Positions 53,437 to 62,985 are shown, numbered from the stretch's first letter. The stretch is DNA of 64,000 nt from Giardia muris (GCA_006247105.1 CM016927.1:806001-870000), one strand, 5' to 3'. Notes: a model not told the origin generated them from the letters alone. Numbers and translations are program-made.

Positions 53437-56400
53437 TCATTGAGAGATCCGAAGTGTCTCAATGACTGAGGACTGGGCTGGGGATCTTAAAGCATACGAT
53501 GACGCCGTTGGGGTCCGGAAGGGATTCAGACCGGACGAGGATGCACGGGTCCGTCGAATGGCTGTCGCTGCCAGAGTATTCTCTCCGCTCGAAGAGAGGA
53601 GCTTGTTGCTGGAGACAACTCGAGCACTGGTAAACATCGTTCCAAAGTGTGCACCAGCACTACGGACGCGTGATCGCTTTATACCAACGCTTTCCCGAAG
53701 TGTACCCGTAACAGAACCGGGAGTACTCGCCAAAAGACTTGCGATATCCTGGTCAACGACCTCTGTGATAGTCTCCATCGGAACCAAACTCTTCTCTCGT
53801 TGTGCTAAAAGCGCCACAGCTTCTGTGCAGCGAGCATCCATCGCAAACTTGAGCGCGCAGTCCTGATCAGAATTGATACGTCCGGCCTCACGGAGTAATA
53901 AGCGAACACAGCTCCCATGCCCATGCTTCGCAGCCCACATAAGGGCTGTCGTCCCAGTTCGATCCGCACACCCTAGCATCGACGAGTCGACGAAGAGCGC
54001 GAGAAGCTCCTTATTACCAGCGTCGGCAGCGATCATCAACGGAGTAAAACCGTTCCGATCTGTGTACGCCTCTATTGGTGTTTGTGGAAGCAGGATGGTA
54101 CATATGTCAAGTCGCCCAAGTGCTGCTGCAACAAGAAGGGGTGACGGGCTGTCGAAAAGCCAGGAGCCATGACTCCATTGCCCAGTGAGGCGGAACTGTG
54201 CCTCGTGTGGTGCTAAAAGCCGGACGAAGTCGGCCACCCCGAGTTCAACGGCCGTCAAGAGTGCCGTTCGGCCTGATCTGTCATGCTCTCCTGCTTGGTA
54301 CAACCGTTCCTCGGCGGTGGAGAAGTCATTGTTACGAACAGCCAGTTGGAGTTCTGTGTATCCATCAATCTTCTCGATTGGCGGGCGGAGTAACGGCAAA
54401 ATCTGGGGCATATCAAAGTCGCGTGCCAAGGACCACGGTAATCGATCCTGAACGGGGATTCTTGCTTCGACCCGAAGGGTATCAACAAGGTGGAGTGCTC
54501 GCATCTTCAAGGCAAGAGTTAGTGCTGTTTCGCGGCCCCGATACACAGCTTCACAATGGCGAATGTTCGTCCTGACGGCCTCGATGTCATTCTCAAGGAC
54601 GGCTGCCATGAGAGGCGTGAAGCCCTTCTTGGACAAGTAGGGGAGCTCCTGGCGCAATAGAAGCTTTGCGATCGAATAGTCCTCATTAAGAAGGGCCAAA
54701 TCCGTTGCCGTATTCCCTTCGTTATCCTCCATTCCCGCCTCAGACTCCATAAGGATCGGAAGGACTGTTCGGGATTGGCCCAAAACGGCCAACATCAACG
54801 CCGTGCGCCCATCCATATTGCGTTCACGCACGAGATGAAGATAATGACGAGTCTCTTCCAGGTCGTCTCGTGAAGCAGCAATATGAAGAGGAGTATTCCG
54901 TTGGTCGTCTAGAAGTATGGGTTCAACAAGACTCTGTTGAAGTGTTGCCTCTGCACCAGAGCAGCGGAGTGTTGCCTCCTCAACACAGCTTTCGAGCCCG
55001 TCACGGAAGACAATTGTTCGTTGATCCTCCTCAGATCCTGCTAATAAGGCACAGATGAGGGGAAGAATGGTGTCTTGTTCTTCGGAGTCGTGGGCTGCCA
55101 ATATAGCCATGGCTGCTAGACCGTTAGGATAATGTTGAAACTCGTGGCGGAGAAGGATACGGAATAACCCCATTTGGTCTCCTTTCATGGCGAAGTCTGT
55201 CGCCAGATATCCATCAGTGGAACGAAGACCTGTCTCAGCATGAAGAAGGAGCCTTCCAATCGTCTCATGCCCATAGAGTGAAGCATACATAAGGGCTGTG
55301 TTGCCGTTTCCAGCTCTTCTCCCCGCCTCGTCGATGTGTTCGAGTGCAAGAGGGACGTCATTGATGATCGCCGCAATTATTAGAATACTGTGGCCCAGAG
55401 TCTCGAGGGCATCAGTCTCCCGTACCCAGACCTGCTTTAGAAGAGAAATATTACCTGCGGAAACAGCAAAGGTTGTCGCACAGTTCTCCCCTGTGATGAA
55501 CTCCGCCTCCAATTGGAGTAAGAGATCCGGAACGTACGGGACTCCAAGCTGCGCGGCAAGCATGAGTGATGTTAGGCCTTGACTGTTCTGAATCCCCGTT
55601 TGATACAGACACGGTAGATACTGATGTAACTCCAGCGTATCCACGAAGGCCGTCAAGGCATCCTCAGGAGTGTGGATTGCGAGAAGGTCTGCATATCGAG
55701 CAGCCTCCTTGTAGATGAGACTATGAAGGGTCGTATCTCCTGTTGCATCGTCAATGCAGGGAGAAGGCGCAACAGCTCCTAAAAGCTCTGTCTGCCCAGT
55801 CTGGTATGCCAAAATCCATGCGGTCGTCCCATCATGTGCAACTAGAGTTCGTTCCGGTAAGAGGAGATCAACACACTTGCTATGGCGCTGGGAGATGGCG
55901 TGCATGAGTGCGGTCCAACCACGAGAGTCTTGAATACTCAAATAGTCCTTCTGTCGCCAGACCCGTCCAATACGCCCGGCTCGCGCGGCACACATGAGAG
56001 GAGTCAGGTCCTCTTCAAGGTCTATGGACTCCGAAAGGTATGGGACAATAAGGGCAGCGGTCTCATAGTGCGCATGCGCCACGGCTATGTCGAGCGCATC
56101 AGTAACCTGCCCATTGACCACCGTCTCAATCGTCGCCTCAAGGGGAAGTAGAAGAGCAATCACGTTGCGATAGTCGTGGACACACGCATGCATCAGGGCT
56201 GTAAATGATTCTTCGTCAACGGCTCCAGCCTGGTCAAGGGTACAAAAGACACCGAACGCGTCGTTTGCTTGCGAGGCTCGGATGAGGGCTGTTCGTCCAC
56301 TACTATCAATGCATGTCGGACGCTTGTGAGTGGGAAGGAGAAGCTGGCGTGCCAGCTCGAGGTTTCCGGCACTAAATGCGATTTCCGCTGCTGAACGTCC

Positions 56401-57912
56401 ATCAGTAGAGAATACATCCACCTCAAAGGAGCTAAGGAGAAGCGCAGGGCCATCATGGTGGCGGACACAGCATTGTTGGAGTGCGGTGAAGCCATCTGGG
56501 CCATGTTCTCCGGCCTCATACACTCGAAGTAGGCAAACGATGTCCTCGAGCTCTGCTGCAGCTGCTAACATGAGGGCGGTGTACCCATCGTTATTCTTGA
56601 GACGCGCTAATGATAAGGATGCACGGCATTGCTCTAAGTCTTGGGAAAGGACTGCACGGTGCAGCTGAGTATTTCCATGGAGGTCTAGTTCAGGGGTAAG
56701 AGCTAAGTATGGGAGACAGTCAAGAAGGCCACAGTCATAGGCGAGTTGCCAAGGGGTGACCCCAGCCTCGGTGCAAAGGTTCTTCTCGCATTGGAGCAAG
56801 CGCACACAAGCTATGTTCTTCGTCGCGATAGCGTACATCAAAGCGGTTTGCCCATCAAGATCTCGGATACCGGCGGTGGATAGCAGTTGATAGACAGAAA
56901 CTAGATCTCCCGCCTGGACTGCTTCCGGAAGCGTATCATATTTCGGCATGAATAGTTCTTTGGGAGCGACTTCGAGCATGAGCTCTATGAGTGTGGTGGG
57001 GAGTCCTAAAGTGATAGCTAGGGATAAGGGGGTCTCACCTGCCCGGTTCGATACGCTCAGCTCCCTCTCTCCAAGAAGCCGTACGAACTGCGAGAGGACA
57101 AATTCTGCGACAGCCGTCTCGTGCTGGCATAAGAACCCCTGGGCTGCGAAGTGAAGGGCGGTGTTTCCCGTGAGTTTGTTGACAAGCCCCATCTCCAAGG
57201 GGGCAAGTATTCTTACGGCATCAAGGTGAAACCTTTGAGCGGCAAGCATGAGAGCTGTATTTCCGCTGGCATCGACGGTCCCCGGAGAGATACGCGTGAG
57301 CATGACCCGCAGAGTATTGGCATCTCCGTGCTCTGCCGCACGCAAGAAGTCGGCTTTGGAGGGCTCGAAGGTCTCCTTCTTCGAGGAGACATCAGCCTCA
57401 ATAAAGTCGATAAGTGTAGCAAAGGAGGAGGAGTCCGAAAACTCGACAAGGGAGTCCACAAGCTTCTCGAACCGATAATCCTGAGCAGCTGTGGGCAAGA
57501 GCGCACTAGCATCTCGAAGGACTTGCCCGAGGGCGCGGGCGGCGTTGCAGCCGTAGTCACCGACCGCAAGAAGGCCTTCCCAATTTGCAAGAAGGACACC
57601 TGTGTCGCTAAGGACGATGTTGTTATTACTGAGATCGATGAGATGAAGGCCGTGGCTCTGGAGCTCGGCCAAGGCAAGAAGAGCAGCATGAGCGATCTCG
57701 AAGAGTAAGGGTTCTGTAAGGCGGTCGGGAGTATGAGCCAGTATATATGACATGGTACAGTGATCGTCATAATCGGAGAGGAGGACTGGGAGAGCGTTAC
57801 TGTCCTGGATGACGCGGCGGATGTAGAGGTTTTGGCATATGGTATCTCCGCGAAGTATGTCCAAAAGGGCCAGCTGTTCGTAGGTGGGTGCCTTGGACGG
57901 AGAGTCTGACAT
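53437..57912 (-). CDS. Giant ankyrin protein with degenerate NEK-like pseudokinase head
   Basis: 1491 aa. Residues 1-~180 retain a worn-down kinase C-lobe. The catalytic loop reads L91-I-D93-L-S-N-N-N98-I-V-L where active kinases have HRDLKPxN, so Asp93 and Asn98 are kept but the Lys is Ser. The DFG position is N110-W-E, so the metal-binding Asp is lost. No glycine loop or convincing VAIK lysine is seen. From ~186 to ~1370 runs a very long ankyrin array (NTALMLAAQ, TALMYA, TALMHAI, TALMWAAKHG) with degenerate units between canonical ones. The last ~90 residues are basic and Ser-rich. It belongs with Giardia's ankyrin-NEK group of probably inactive scaffolds. It could equally be called Protein 21.1, as the kinase part is so eroded. 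Confidence 0.85.
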   Translation of the reverse strand: MSDSPSKAPTYEQLALLDILRGDTICQNLYIRRVIQDSNALPVLLSDYDDHCTMSYILAHTPDRLTEPLLFEIAHAALLALAELQSHGLHLIDLSNNNIVLSDTGVLLANWEGLLAVGDYGCNAARALGQVLRDASALLPTAAQDYRFEKLVDSLVEFSDSSSFATLIDFIEADVSSKKETFEPSKADFLRAAEHGDANTLRVMLTRISPGTVDASGNTALMLAAQRFHLDAVRILAPLEMGLVNKLTGNTALHFAAQGFLCQHETAVAEFVLSQFVRLLGERELSVSNRAGETPLSLAITLGLPTTLIELMLEVAPKELFMPKYDTLPEAVQAGDLVSVYQLLSTAGIRDLDGQTALMYAIATKNIACVRLLQCEKNLCTEAGVTPWQLAYDCGLLDCLPYLALTPELDLHGNTQLHRAVLSQDLEQCRASLSLARLKNNDGYTALMLAAAAELEDIVCLLRVYEAGEHGPDGFTALQQCCVRHHDGPALLLSSFEVDVFSTDGRSAAEIAFSAGNLELARQLLLPTHKRPTCIDSSGRTALIRASQANDAFGVFCTLDQAGAVDEESFTALMHACVHDYRNVIALLLPLEATIETVVNGQVTDALDIAVAHAHYETAALIVPYLSESIDLEEDLTPLMCAARAGRIGRVWRQKDYLSIQDSRGWTALMHAISQRHSKCVDLLLPERTLVAHDGTTAWILAYQTGQTELLGAVAPSPCIDDATGDTTLHSLIYKEAARYADLLAIHTPEDALTAFVDTLELHQYLPCLYQTGIQNSQGLTSLMLAAQLGVPYVPDLLLQLEAEFITGENCATTFAVSAGNISLLKQVWVRETDALETLGHSILIIAAIINDVPLALEHIDEAGRRAGNGNTALMYASLYGHETIGRLLLHAETGLRSTDGYLATDFAMKGDQMGLFRILLRHEFQHYPNGLAAMAILAAHDSEEQDTILPLICALLAGSEEDQRTIVFRDGLESCVEEATLRCSGAEATLQQSLVEPILLDDQRNTPLHIAASRDDLEETRHYLHLVRERNMDGRTALMLAVLGQSRTVLPILMESEAGMEDNEGNTATDLALLNEDYSIAKLLLRQELPYLSKKGFTPLMAAVLENDIEAVRTNIRHCEAVYRGRETALTLALKMRALHLVDTLRVEARIPVQDRLPWSLARDFDMPQILPLLRPPIEKIDGYTELQLAVRNNDFSTAEERLYQAGEHDRSGRTALLTAVELGVADFVRLLAPHEAQFRLTGQWSHGSWLFDSPSPLLVAAALGRLDICTILLPQTPIEAYTDRNGFTPLMIAADAGNKELLALFVDSSMLGCADRTGTTALMWAAKHGHGSCVRLLLREAGRINSDQDCALKFAMDARCTEAVALLAQREKSLVPMETITEVVDQDIASLLASTPGSVTGTLRESVGIKRSRVRSAGAHFGTMFTSARVVSSNKLLSSSGENTLAATAIRRTRASSSGLNPFRTPTASSYALRSPAQSSVIETLRISQ

Positions 57913-57927
57913 TTTTCAGCTCCTTAC

Positions 57928-57934
57928 ATTCACT
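57928..57934 (-). terminator. Poly(A) signal AGTGAAT for the SPEC3-like gene
   Basis: Exact AGTRAAY match on the minus strand, 8 bases after the stop and 16 bases before the start of the next gene on the same strand, so 3' end and next promoter are interlaced. Confidence 0.55.
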
Positions 57935-57941
57935 CCTGGGC

Positions 57942-58370
57942 TTAGGGAGAAGTCTTGGACGCGACCTCCGATGAGGGGCTCGCCCCAGTGACCGCGCTAC
58001 GAGTCCGGAGCTCCGCGTCCTGACGGTGAACCATTGAGTGGTTCACGAGGAAAATGCCGAATAGGATCCCCCACGCGTATGGGACGATAAGGATCGCGCC
58101 GAAGAACTGCATGAGACCCATCGCGATGAGGTTTGCACGGTTCCCCACAGCCGTCGGGGTGGTGGCAGATAGAAGTGTCCCGAACCCTGGGAGGACGATG
58201 TTGACGACCAGGAGTGCGATTGCGCTTGGAAGCGAGACGACGGGTGTCGCGCACTGCTTAATGTAGGTAGGGAGTAGCATCGGCTCACACTCACGACAGA
58301 CTGCCTTCCCACCTTCGAGAGGAGGGGCGAGAGGGATGGTCTCCGAGGCCGGACTGAGGCTGCTATCCAT
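57942..58370 (-). CDS. SPEC3/Stum-family small membrane protein
   Basis: 142 aa with two hydrophobic segments (about 46-68 and 82-108). The sequence between ~40 and 110 follows the SPEC3/Stum pattern: a hydrophobic span ending in NIVLPGFGTLLSA, a polar loop with NRANL, and a second span with a Trp-Gly turn (PYAWGILFGIFLV). A CxxC (C25/C28: VCRECEP) lies in the N-terminal cytosolic part. Metazoan Stum is linked to mechanosensory neurons, and relatives occur widely in ciliated protists, so a flagellar-membrane role is conceivable. An AGTGAAT poly(A)-type signal lies 8 bases past the stop. The NEK-like gene begins 29 bp downstream, on the same strand. Confidence 0.75.
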   Translation of the reverse strand: MDSSLSPASETIPLAPPLEGGKAVCRECEPMLLPTYIKQCATPVVSLPSAIALLVVNIVLPGFGTLLSATTPTAVGNRANLIAMGLMQFFGAILIVPYAWGILFGIFLVNHSMVHRQDAELRTRSAVTGASPSSEVASKTSP

Positions 58371-58442
58371 TTTAAAGCGGGTACGACGGTAGGAACGGGC
58401 CTAAGAGGGTAGGTAGTTCGTAGGAAACAAAAAAGGGGTGTG
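58371..58442. promoter_or_regulatory. 72-bp divergent promoter with A6-G4 tract
   Basis: TTTTAAA abuts the minus start and CAAAAAAGGGG (A6 at 58429-58434, G4 at 58435-58438) lies 4 bases before the plus ATG. The same A-tract-then-G-run pattern is seen in three other divergent spacers here. Confidence 0.45.
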
Positions 58443-59465
58443 ATGATATTCGATGTCTTGTTCTGCACACCCTCGGGGATTCTAGACTACCACCACAAGC
58501 TGAGCGGCTTCCTTGCGGAGCAGAACGTCTCTCCCACGCAAGTCTGCGCCGTTCTCCGGTCACTCGTCCAAGCAGCGGACGAGGCCTTTGGGCTTTCGAT
58601 TCTATATCTCGAGCTAGGGACCGTCGCGATCTCGATCCTCCCGACAAGCAAGGAGATGTGCGTCATTGTCCATGAGATCGTCGACGGAGACGTCTATGGA
58701 GCCGCCCTCGCCGACACATTCACAGATGTCTTCCGACGTGTCATTCGGCCCGCCATCATCCGGGGCCAGTCTCTCTACCAGCACGCCTTCTTTAGTCAGA
58801 TCAACAGTCATTTTCTCGAGTCGGCGAGGACGTCCCTCATCGCCCTCCTGACGCGCCTACGGTATGCACGGTCTGTCTGCATGTGCTATCTCTCCATAGT
58901 CTCCTCGTCTTGCGAGCAGCTCCCGCTCGGGACCCTCTTTCCAGCGGTGGGGTCCCGAGCCCCACGAAGATCAGACCTTCAAGTATCTCCAGAACAAGCA
59001 GAAGGAGTCATTGGGCCAGTCATTAACTTCGCAAACGAGGTTATTGGGGAGATGGATCGGCTGGTCCGGACCACATCCCTTCCAACTAGTACTTCTGCAG
59101 ATGAACGATCAGGTACCTATCCTGGTGATGGGTCCAGGTTCACACGTCTTGAACTCACCTTCTCGACCTACTACGTCGTTAAGGTGATTCTGATCTACTC
59201 GGGGGCGTACCTCGTTCTCATTCAGTGCCGAAAACCAAGGCGTCCGCGGGGAGATGGGGTGGCAGGGACGACAATGACCCTGACTGATACGCAGAATGTG
59301 TCCTTGGTTGAGTCATCCATCCAGACCTCCACGTGGAACTCGCATCTAGGAGGAAAGAAGTCTTTTTTGCAGAAGCTAGAGCGCCAGCAGGTCGAGGTAC
59401 AGGGGCTCGTTCGGGCAGTTGGGCGAGTGGTTCACACCTTACATCGTCTCGAACAATATCATTGA
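58443..59465 (+). CDS. Longin-like protein with internal hydrophobic segment
   Basis: 340 aa from the ATG at 58443 (a GTG precedes it at 58440). Residues 1-~110 alternate strands and helices in the manner of a longin fold (FDVLFCTPSGILDYHHKLS ... FGLSILYLELGTVAISILP ... VIVHEIVDGDVYGAALADTF), as found in trafficking adaptors, SNAREs, SRP receptor alpha and Mon1/Ccz1-type proteins. A hydrophobic stretch near 240-262 (YYVVKVILIYSGAYLVLIQC) may cross or dip into a membrane, and the C-terminal ~35 residues form a coiled-coil helix. The mixture does not match one known subfamily, so the longin call is tentative. Its 3' end is 14 bp from the convergent gene. Confidence 0.75.
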   Translation: MIFDVLFCTPSGILDYHHKLSGFLAEQNVSPTQVCAVLRSLVQAADEAFGLSILYLELGTVAISILPTSKEMCVIVHEIVDGDVYGAALADTFTDVFRRVIRPAIIRGQSLYQHAFFSQINSHFLESARTSLIALLTRLRYARSVCMCYLSIVSSSCEQLPLGTLFPAVGSRAPRRSDLQVSPEQAEGVIGPVINFANEVIGEMDRLVRTTSLPTSTSADERSGTYPGDGSRFTRLELTFSTYYVVKVILIYSGAYLVLIQCRKPRRPRGDGVAGTTMTLTDTQNVSLVESSIQTSTWNSHLGGKKSFLQKLERQQVEVQGLVRAVGRVVHTLHRLEQYH

Positions 59466-59479
59466 GTCCTGTATCGCCA

Positions 59480-62068
59480 TCACGCGCGCACCTTTATGTT
59501 CGGAACTTGCGCGTTGCACTCAAGCGCATACCCGAGGTGACGGTGGCGGGTGGCCATTTGCCGTTGCGTGACACCCCTAGTGAGGCTAGAACCTCCCTTT
59601 CGACTAGCGACCGCATAGAGCCTGTCTGCAAGCGCCGCTAGGAGTAAGAAGCTTCTCAGTCGTGCAAGTGTCCCTCTTGTGCGGCTGTCGACATAGAGGC
59701 GTTTTGCTGCTGTGCTAGGAGGATGGGCGGGCGTTGGGACCACCCAGCTCCGGTCAACCTGCATCTGTACCGGAGTCTGATCTGGAATCAACCGAATTGA
59801 TGACTCCGAGGGTTTTCGTCTGGTATTGATGTCGAGCGTCGATGGTGGCTCCTGGGTCGAGAGATGCTCATCCTTCCATGGTCGAATATACAGTTCCTCG
59901 GACATTCTACGTGCCGCATCCATCGACGAGCGCTGGTGCATGTGATGTGCACTGAGGATCTCCCGCACCCGTGCCTTCCGCTCCTGAGGGCTTAGAGTAC
60001 TGATGCGATCGGCCGCCGAGGGTGGGCTTCCGGCACGAGCATATGTATCAAGTGTCGCCTGCAGTCGTGGTGGTCGAGTCTCGGCGCCTCCGACCTGGAT
60101 GAGGTCCAAGATGCTTCTTGGACGGCGTGGCTCGGAATAGATTTGTCCATCGGATTCCTCCGGACTTGAAGGCCGATCGGGAAGCCGATCGAACTGGATG
60201 GCGATCCGTTTGTGAAATTCCTGCGTCTTAGGAGCTGGGCGAGAGCGTCTTGCTCCGACATTCGCGTTCACGTCTTCAGGACTCGGACTAGCGCTTGTAC
60301 TCGCTTCCCCCTGCGCGCACCTCTCAACGGTGTTGAGTAATTCGTATGTTTCGCGCTCGGATGTAAGGTGGGGTGGCAAATCCGAGGCGGCCGATGGAAT
60401 GGATCGAAGAGCAACTGATGCTTTGATGGAATCAGCAATGATTTCGTCCCCTTCAGACCCCATAGCGGGAAGACATGGGGTTGAAGGAGTTGGAGCAGCG
60501 TATTGGGCAGGCATGGATGATGCCCCAGGCGTTAAAGATGTACTCTCGGGGGCATGTGTCTGGACTCGACGGGCAAAAGGAGTGGCACGAGTCTTCGGCT
60601 TCTTGGGAGGACGCTTGGCCTTTTTTGGCACGGGTGGCCTTGTAGAGGGTGGAGTCAGTTTCTGACGCGATCCAGTTTCGATCTTTAGCGGTACAGACAT
60701 AGGGGTGGGCACTAAATCATGTTCTTGCACTGGTGTTGCCTCAGGCTCGTTCCCATCTTCTTCCTCCTCATGGATGAGCGAATCTGGTAAAGGTACTGTT
60801 ACAGGGACCTCGCTAACCATCAGAAACCTCTCGTCATCGTCTTCAACGTCGTCTTCAGTATCATCAATATCAATGTCGCTCGTGGTCGAGTGAATGGATG
60901 GGACCTGGGATCCCCATCCCGTTACAACCTTCTCAAGACCTAAAGGAGGGGAGGTTTGAGAACTCGATATCGAGTCCATCTCTATCTTCTGGACCTCGGA
61001 GAAGGAGCTTGCTTGCGGTTGTGAACACATGACTTGTCGGTCATAGTCTGAATCATGGTCTTGATCACAACTACGACGCGCTCGCAAAAAGGCCGTAGTA
61101 AAGGCCTCGGAACGTCCTTGACGCGACGTGTAATCAATGGCATCCTCCCGTATATCTTCGAGAGAGACACGCTCGGGACCTGGCCCCGCAACGGACTTCC
61201 GACGCGCATGATCTTTCTGAGCGATCGCAAGGAAGGTTGGTCGAGTCAGGTTCATCTCTGGATCAAGGGTTCGGGCACGTTCGGCCGCGATAGTATAACG
61301 AAGTAGCTCTTTGGAGTTCGGGTCTTGGAGCATCCGCTTGACGCCCTCATCCTCAAGGTTCGTGAGGATGTGATCGATCTCATCCATTCGATGGAGTGGG
61401 TTCGAAAGGATGTGATTCGCTTGCTTGTTCCCATGAAGAGCGTAATAGTCACAATAGTCGCCACGTTCCTCCGTCTCCCGACGCACCTCCTCCTTCACGC
61501 GCGCCAGTTCCTGCACCAAAGACTGGCCAAGATCAACCTTCTCAAGAATGGCACGCTCGGCAAGGTTCCCATGGAGGTCGACAAGGGGCGGGCCGGGCGG
61601 CGGATCTGGCGCCGCATACGCGGCATAGAAGACGGAACTACGCGGGCGTAATGCCAAACCTTGCGGGTTCTGGGTGTTATAGGTCTGTAGATCCCGAGAC
61701 GTCAGCTTTGCAGAGTACGGGTACGGCCCGGCACTAACCCCGGTTATTGGGTGTGCGAGGGGTGACCACGCGATCGGTCCACCTATCGCTTGCGGGGGAA
61801 AGACCCTTTGGAAGGCATTGATCGCAGGCTCCGAGGAATCTCTGTAGTGCCTCGAAGGGCCTGTGGGGGGAGGAGATCCGATGCTCTGGCGCGCACGGGC
61901 GAGCTGCTGCTGCGCGCTTCCAAGGCTTGCACGTGAACGTTGAAGTTCTCGGCGGTATTGAGTATGGGCGCGATGGGACTGTTCCACAAGCCGGCTCGCG
62001 CGCGAGACGGCGTCGGGGAGCCTGGACGCTGTCGAGGTCCGCTTGCCTCCTGTGGGGCCGGTCTGCAT
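59480..62068 (-). CDS. Large disordered Pro/Ser/Arg-rich protein
   Basis: 862 aa from the ATG at 62068; the longer frame begins at TTG inside the divergent TtcA gene and is rejected. The N-terminal half includes helical heptad-like stretches (SRASRLVEQSHRAHTQYRREL; ERAILEKVDLGQSLVQELARVKEEVRRE at ~170-200) that could oligomerise. Most of the remainder is low-complexity, with acidic runs (DIDIDDTEDDVEDDDE near 400), a basic KKAKRPPKKPK stretch near 485 that could be a nuclear-localisation signal, and a more ordered basic end (~800-862). No known domain. A cytoskeletal or nuclear structural role is possible, but nothing is diagnostic. Confidence 0.75.
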   Translation of the reverse strand: MQTGPTGGKRTSTASRLPDAVSRASRLVEQSHRAHTQYRRELQRSRASLGSAQQQLARARQSIGSPPPTGPSRHYRDSSEPAINAFQRVFPPQAIGGPIAWSPLAHPITGVSAGPYPYSAKLTSRDLQTYNTQNPQGLALRPRSSVFYAAYAAPDPPPGPPLVDLHGNLAERAILEKVDLGQSLVQELARVKEEVRRETEERGDYCDYYALHGNKQANHILSNPLHRMDEIDHILTNLEDEGVKRMLQDPNSKELLRYTIAAERARTLDPEMNLTRPTFLAIAQKDHARRKSVAGPGPERVSLEDIREDAIDYTSRQGRSEAFTTAFLRARRSCDQDHDSDYDRQVMCSQPQASSFSEVQKIEMDSISSSQTSPPLGLEKVVTGWGSQVPSIHSTTSDIDIDDTEDDVEDDDERFLMVSEVPVTVPLPDSLIHEEEEDGNEPEATPVQEHDLVPTPMSVPLKIETGSRQKLTPPSTRPPVPKKAKRPPKKPKTRATPFARRVQTHAPESTSLTPGASSMPAQYAAPTPSTPCLPAMGSEGDEIIADSIKASVALRSIPSAASDLPPHLTSERETYELLNTVERCAQGEASTSASPSPEDVNANVGARRSRPAPKTQEFHKRIAIQFDRLPDRPSSPEESDGQIYSEPRRPRSILDLIQVGGAETRPPRLQATLDTYARAGSPPSAADRISTLSPQERKARVREILSAHHMHQRSSMDAARRMSEELYIRPWKDEHLSTQEPPSTLDINTRRKPSESSIRLIPDQTPVQMQVDRSWVVPTPAHPPSTAAKRLYVDSRTRGTLARLRSFLLLAALADRLYAVASRKGGSSLTRGVTQRQMATRHRHLGYALECNAQVPNIKVRA

Positions 62069-62112
62069 GGAGCTCACGTTGAAAAAAAAGGGCTCTATCG
62101 AGGCGTGGAACG
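62069..62112. promoter_or_regulatory. 44-bp divergent promoter with A8-G3 tract
   Basis: Contains GAAAAAAAAGGG (A8 at 62082-62089) 21 bases before the TtcA start. Must serve both flanking genes. Confidence 0.45.
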
Positions 62113-62943
62113 ATGGAACCGGAAATGAAGCAATCGCAGGTGGATTCAACCCCGACGTTCAAGGTGGTATCAAAGCGCATTGCGAAGAACCTCGGGCGCG
62201 CGATAGCAACGTACGGGATGATCGAGCCCGACGATCGGGTTGGCGTCGCCTTATCGGGAGGGAAGGATAGTTGGACGCTTCTCCACGAGCTCATAGCCTT
62301 CTCCAAGCGCTCCCCGATCAAGTTCACGGTCGTCCCAATCACGGTGGACACGGGGTATGATGGCTTCGACCGGAATGTTGCCAGGATGACTGATTACATT
62401 CGATCCCACTTGCCCGTCGAGCACCTGGTCATTCGGGAGCACTTCCCGGAGATTATCGACGCGAACCTAACGAAGGGGACGAGCAACTGCTCCTTTTGTG
62501 CGCGTTTGCGCCGTGGGACTCTTTATACCCATTGCCAGAAGCATGGGATAACGAAGCTCGCCCTGGGTCACCACCGCGAGGATGTCAACGAGTCCCTATT
62601 GATGTCTTTGTTCTATAACGGCCGCCTTTGGACTCAAGGCCCTGTCTTAAAGAATATGGAGAAGGGCGTCACCATTATTCGCCCCCTCATCCTCTGTGCC
62701 GAAGAGGACCTACGAGCATACGCGTCGCATGTCGGTTTCCCAGTTGTCACCTGTAATTGCCCCCATGAGGGGAACACTGAGCACAAGCGCTACGTGACGA
62801 AGCAGCTCATCCTTCGTCTTCGCACCGAGATTCCGGACATTCAACGCAGTCTTCTGAGTGCTGCCGAGGAGCTCTTTCCCTTGATGCACCATGGCCAGCC
62901 CGAACTTGGTCGCCAGGAGCTAGTCCCTGAGGAAAAGACCTGA
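62113..62943 (+). CDS. TTCA: TtcA-type tRNA C32 2-thiolation enzyme
   Basis: 276 aa PP-loop ATPase. The P-loop is S48-G-G-K-D-S53. The TtcA hallmark CxxC is C126-S-F-C129 followed by ARLRRG, and GHHREDVNESLLMSLFYNG matches the bacterial-type block (GHHRDD...FYGG). A third ligand for the 4Fe-4S cluster is C214 or C216 (TCNCPHEG). Family members thiolate cytidine 32 of tRNAs. The zinc-finger cysteine pairs that mark the eukaryotic relative CTU1/Ncs6 are absent, so this is the bacterial group-I form, likely acquired by lateral transfer (inference). No targeting peptide. An alternative ATG is at 62125. An AGTGAAT signal lies 36 bases past the stop. Confidence 0.88.
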   Translation: MEPEMKQSQVDSTPTFKVVSKRIAKNLGRAIATYGMIEPDDRVGVALSGGKDSWTLLHELIAFSKRSPIKFTVVPITVDTGYDGFDRNVARMTDYIRSHLPVEHLVIREHFPEIIDANLTKGTSNCSFCARLRRGTLYTHCQKHGITKLALGHHREDVNESLLMSLFYNGRLWTQGPVLKNMEKGVTIIRPLILCAEEDLRAYASHVGFPVVTCNCPHEGNTEHKRYVTKQLILRLRTEIPDIQRSLLSAAEELFPLMHHGQPELGRQELVPEEKT

Positions 62944-62978
62944 GGGTCCGTGGGCGCACCCGCGTGGCAGTCTGCCCG

Positions 62979-62985
62979 AGTGAAT
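62979..62985 (+). terminator. Poly(A) signal AGTGAAT for the TtcA gene
   Basis: Exact AGTRAAY match on the plus strand, 36 bases after the TtcA TGA stop and before the next plus-strand gene. Confidence 0.5.

Noticed and set aside
59480..62149. Longer frame for the disordered protein reaching into the TtcA gene
   Set aside because: Begins at TTG inside the opposing coding region; ATG at 62068 leaves a normal spacer.
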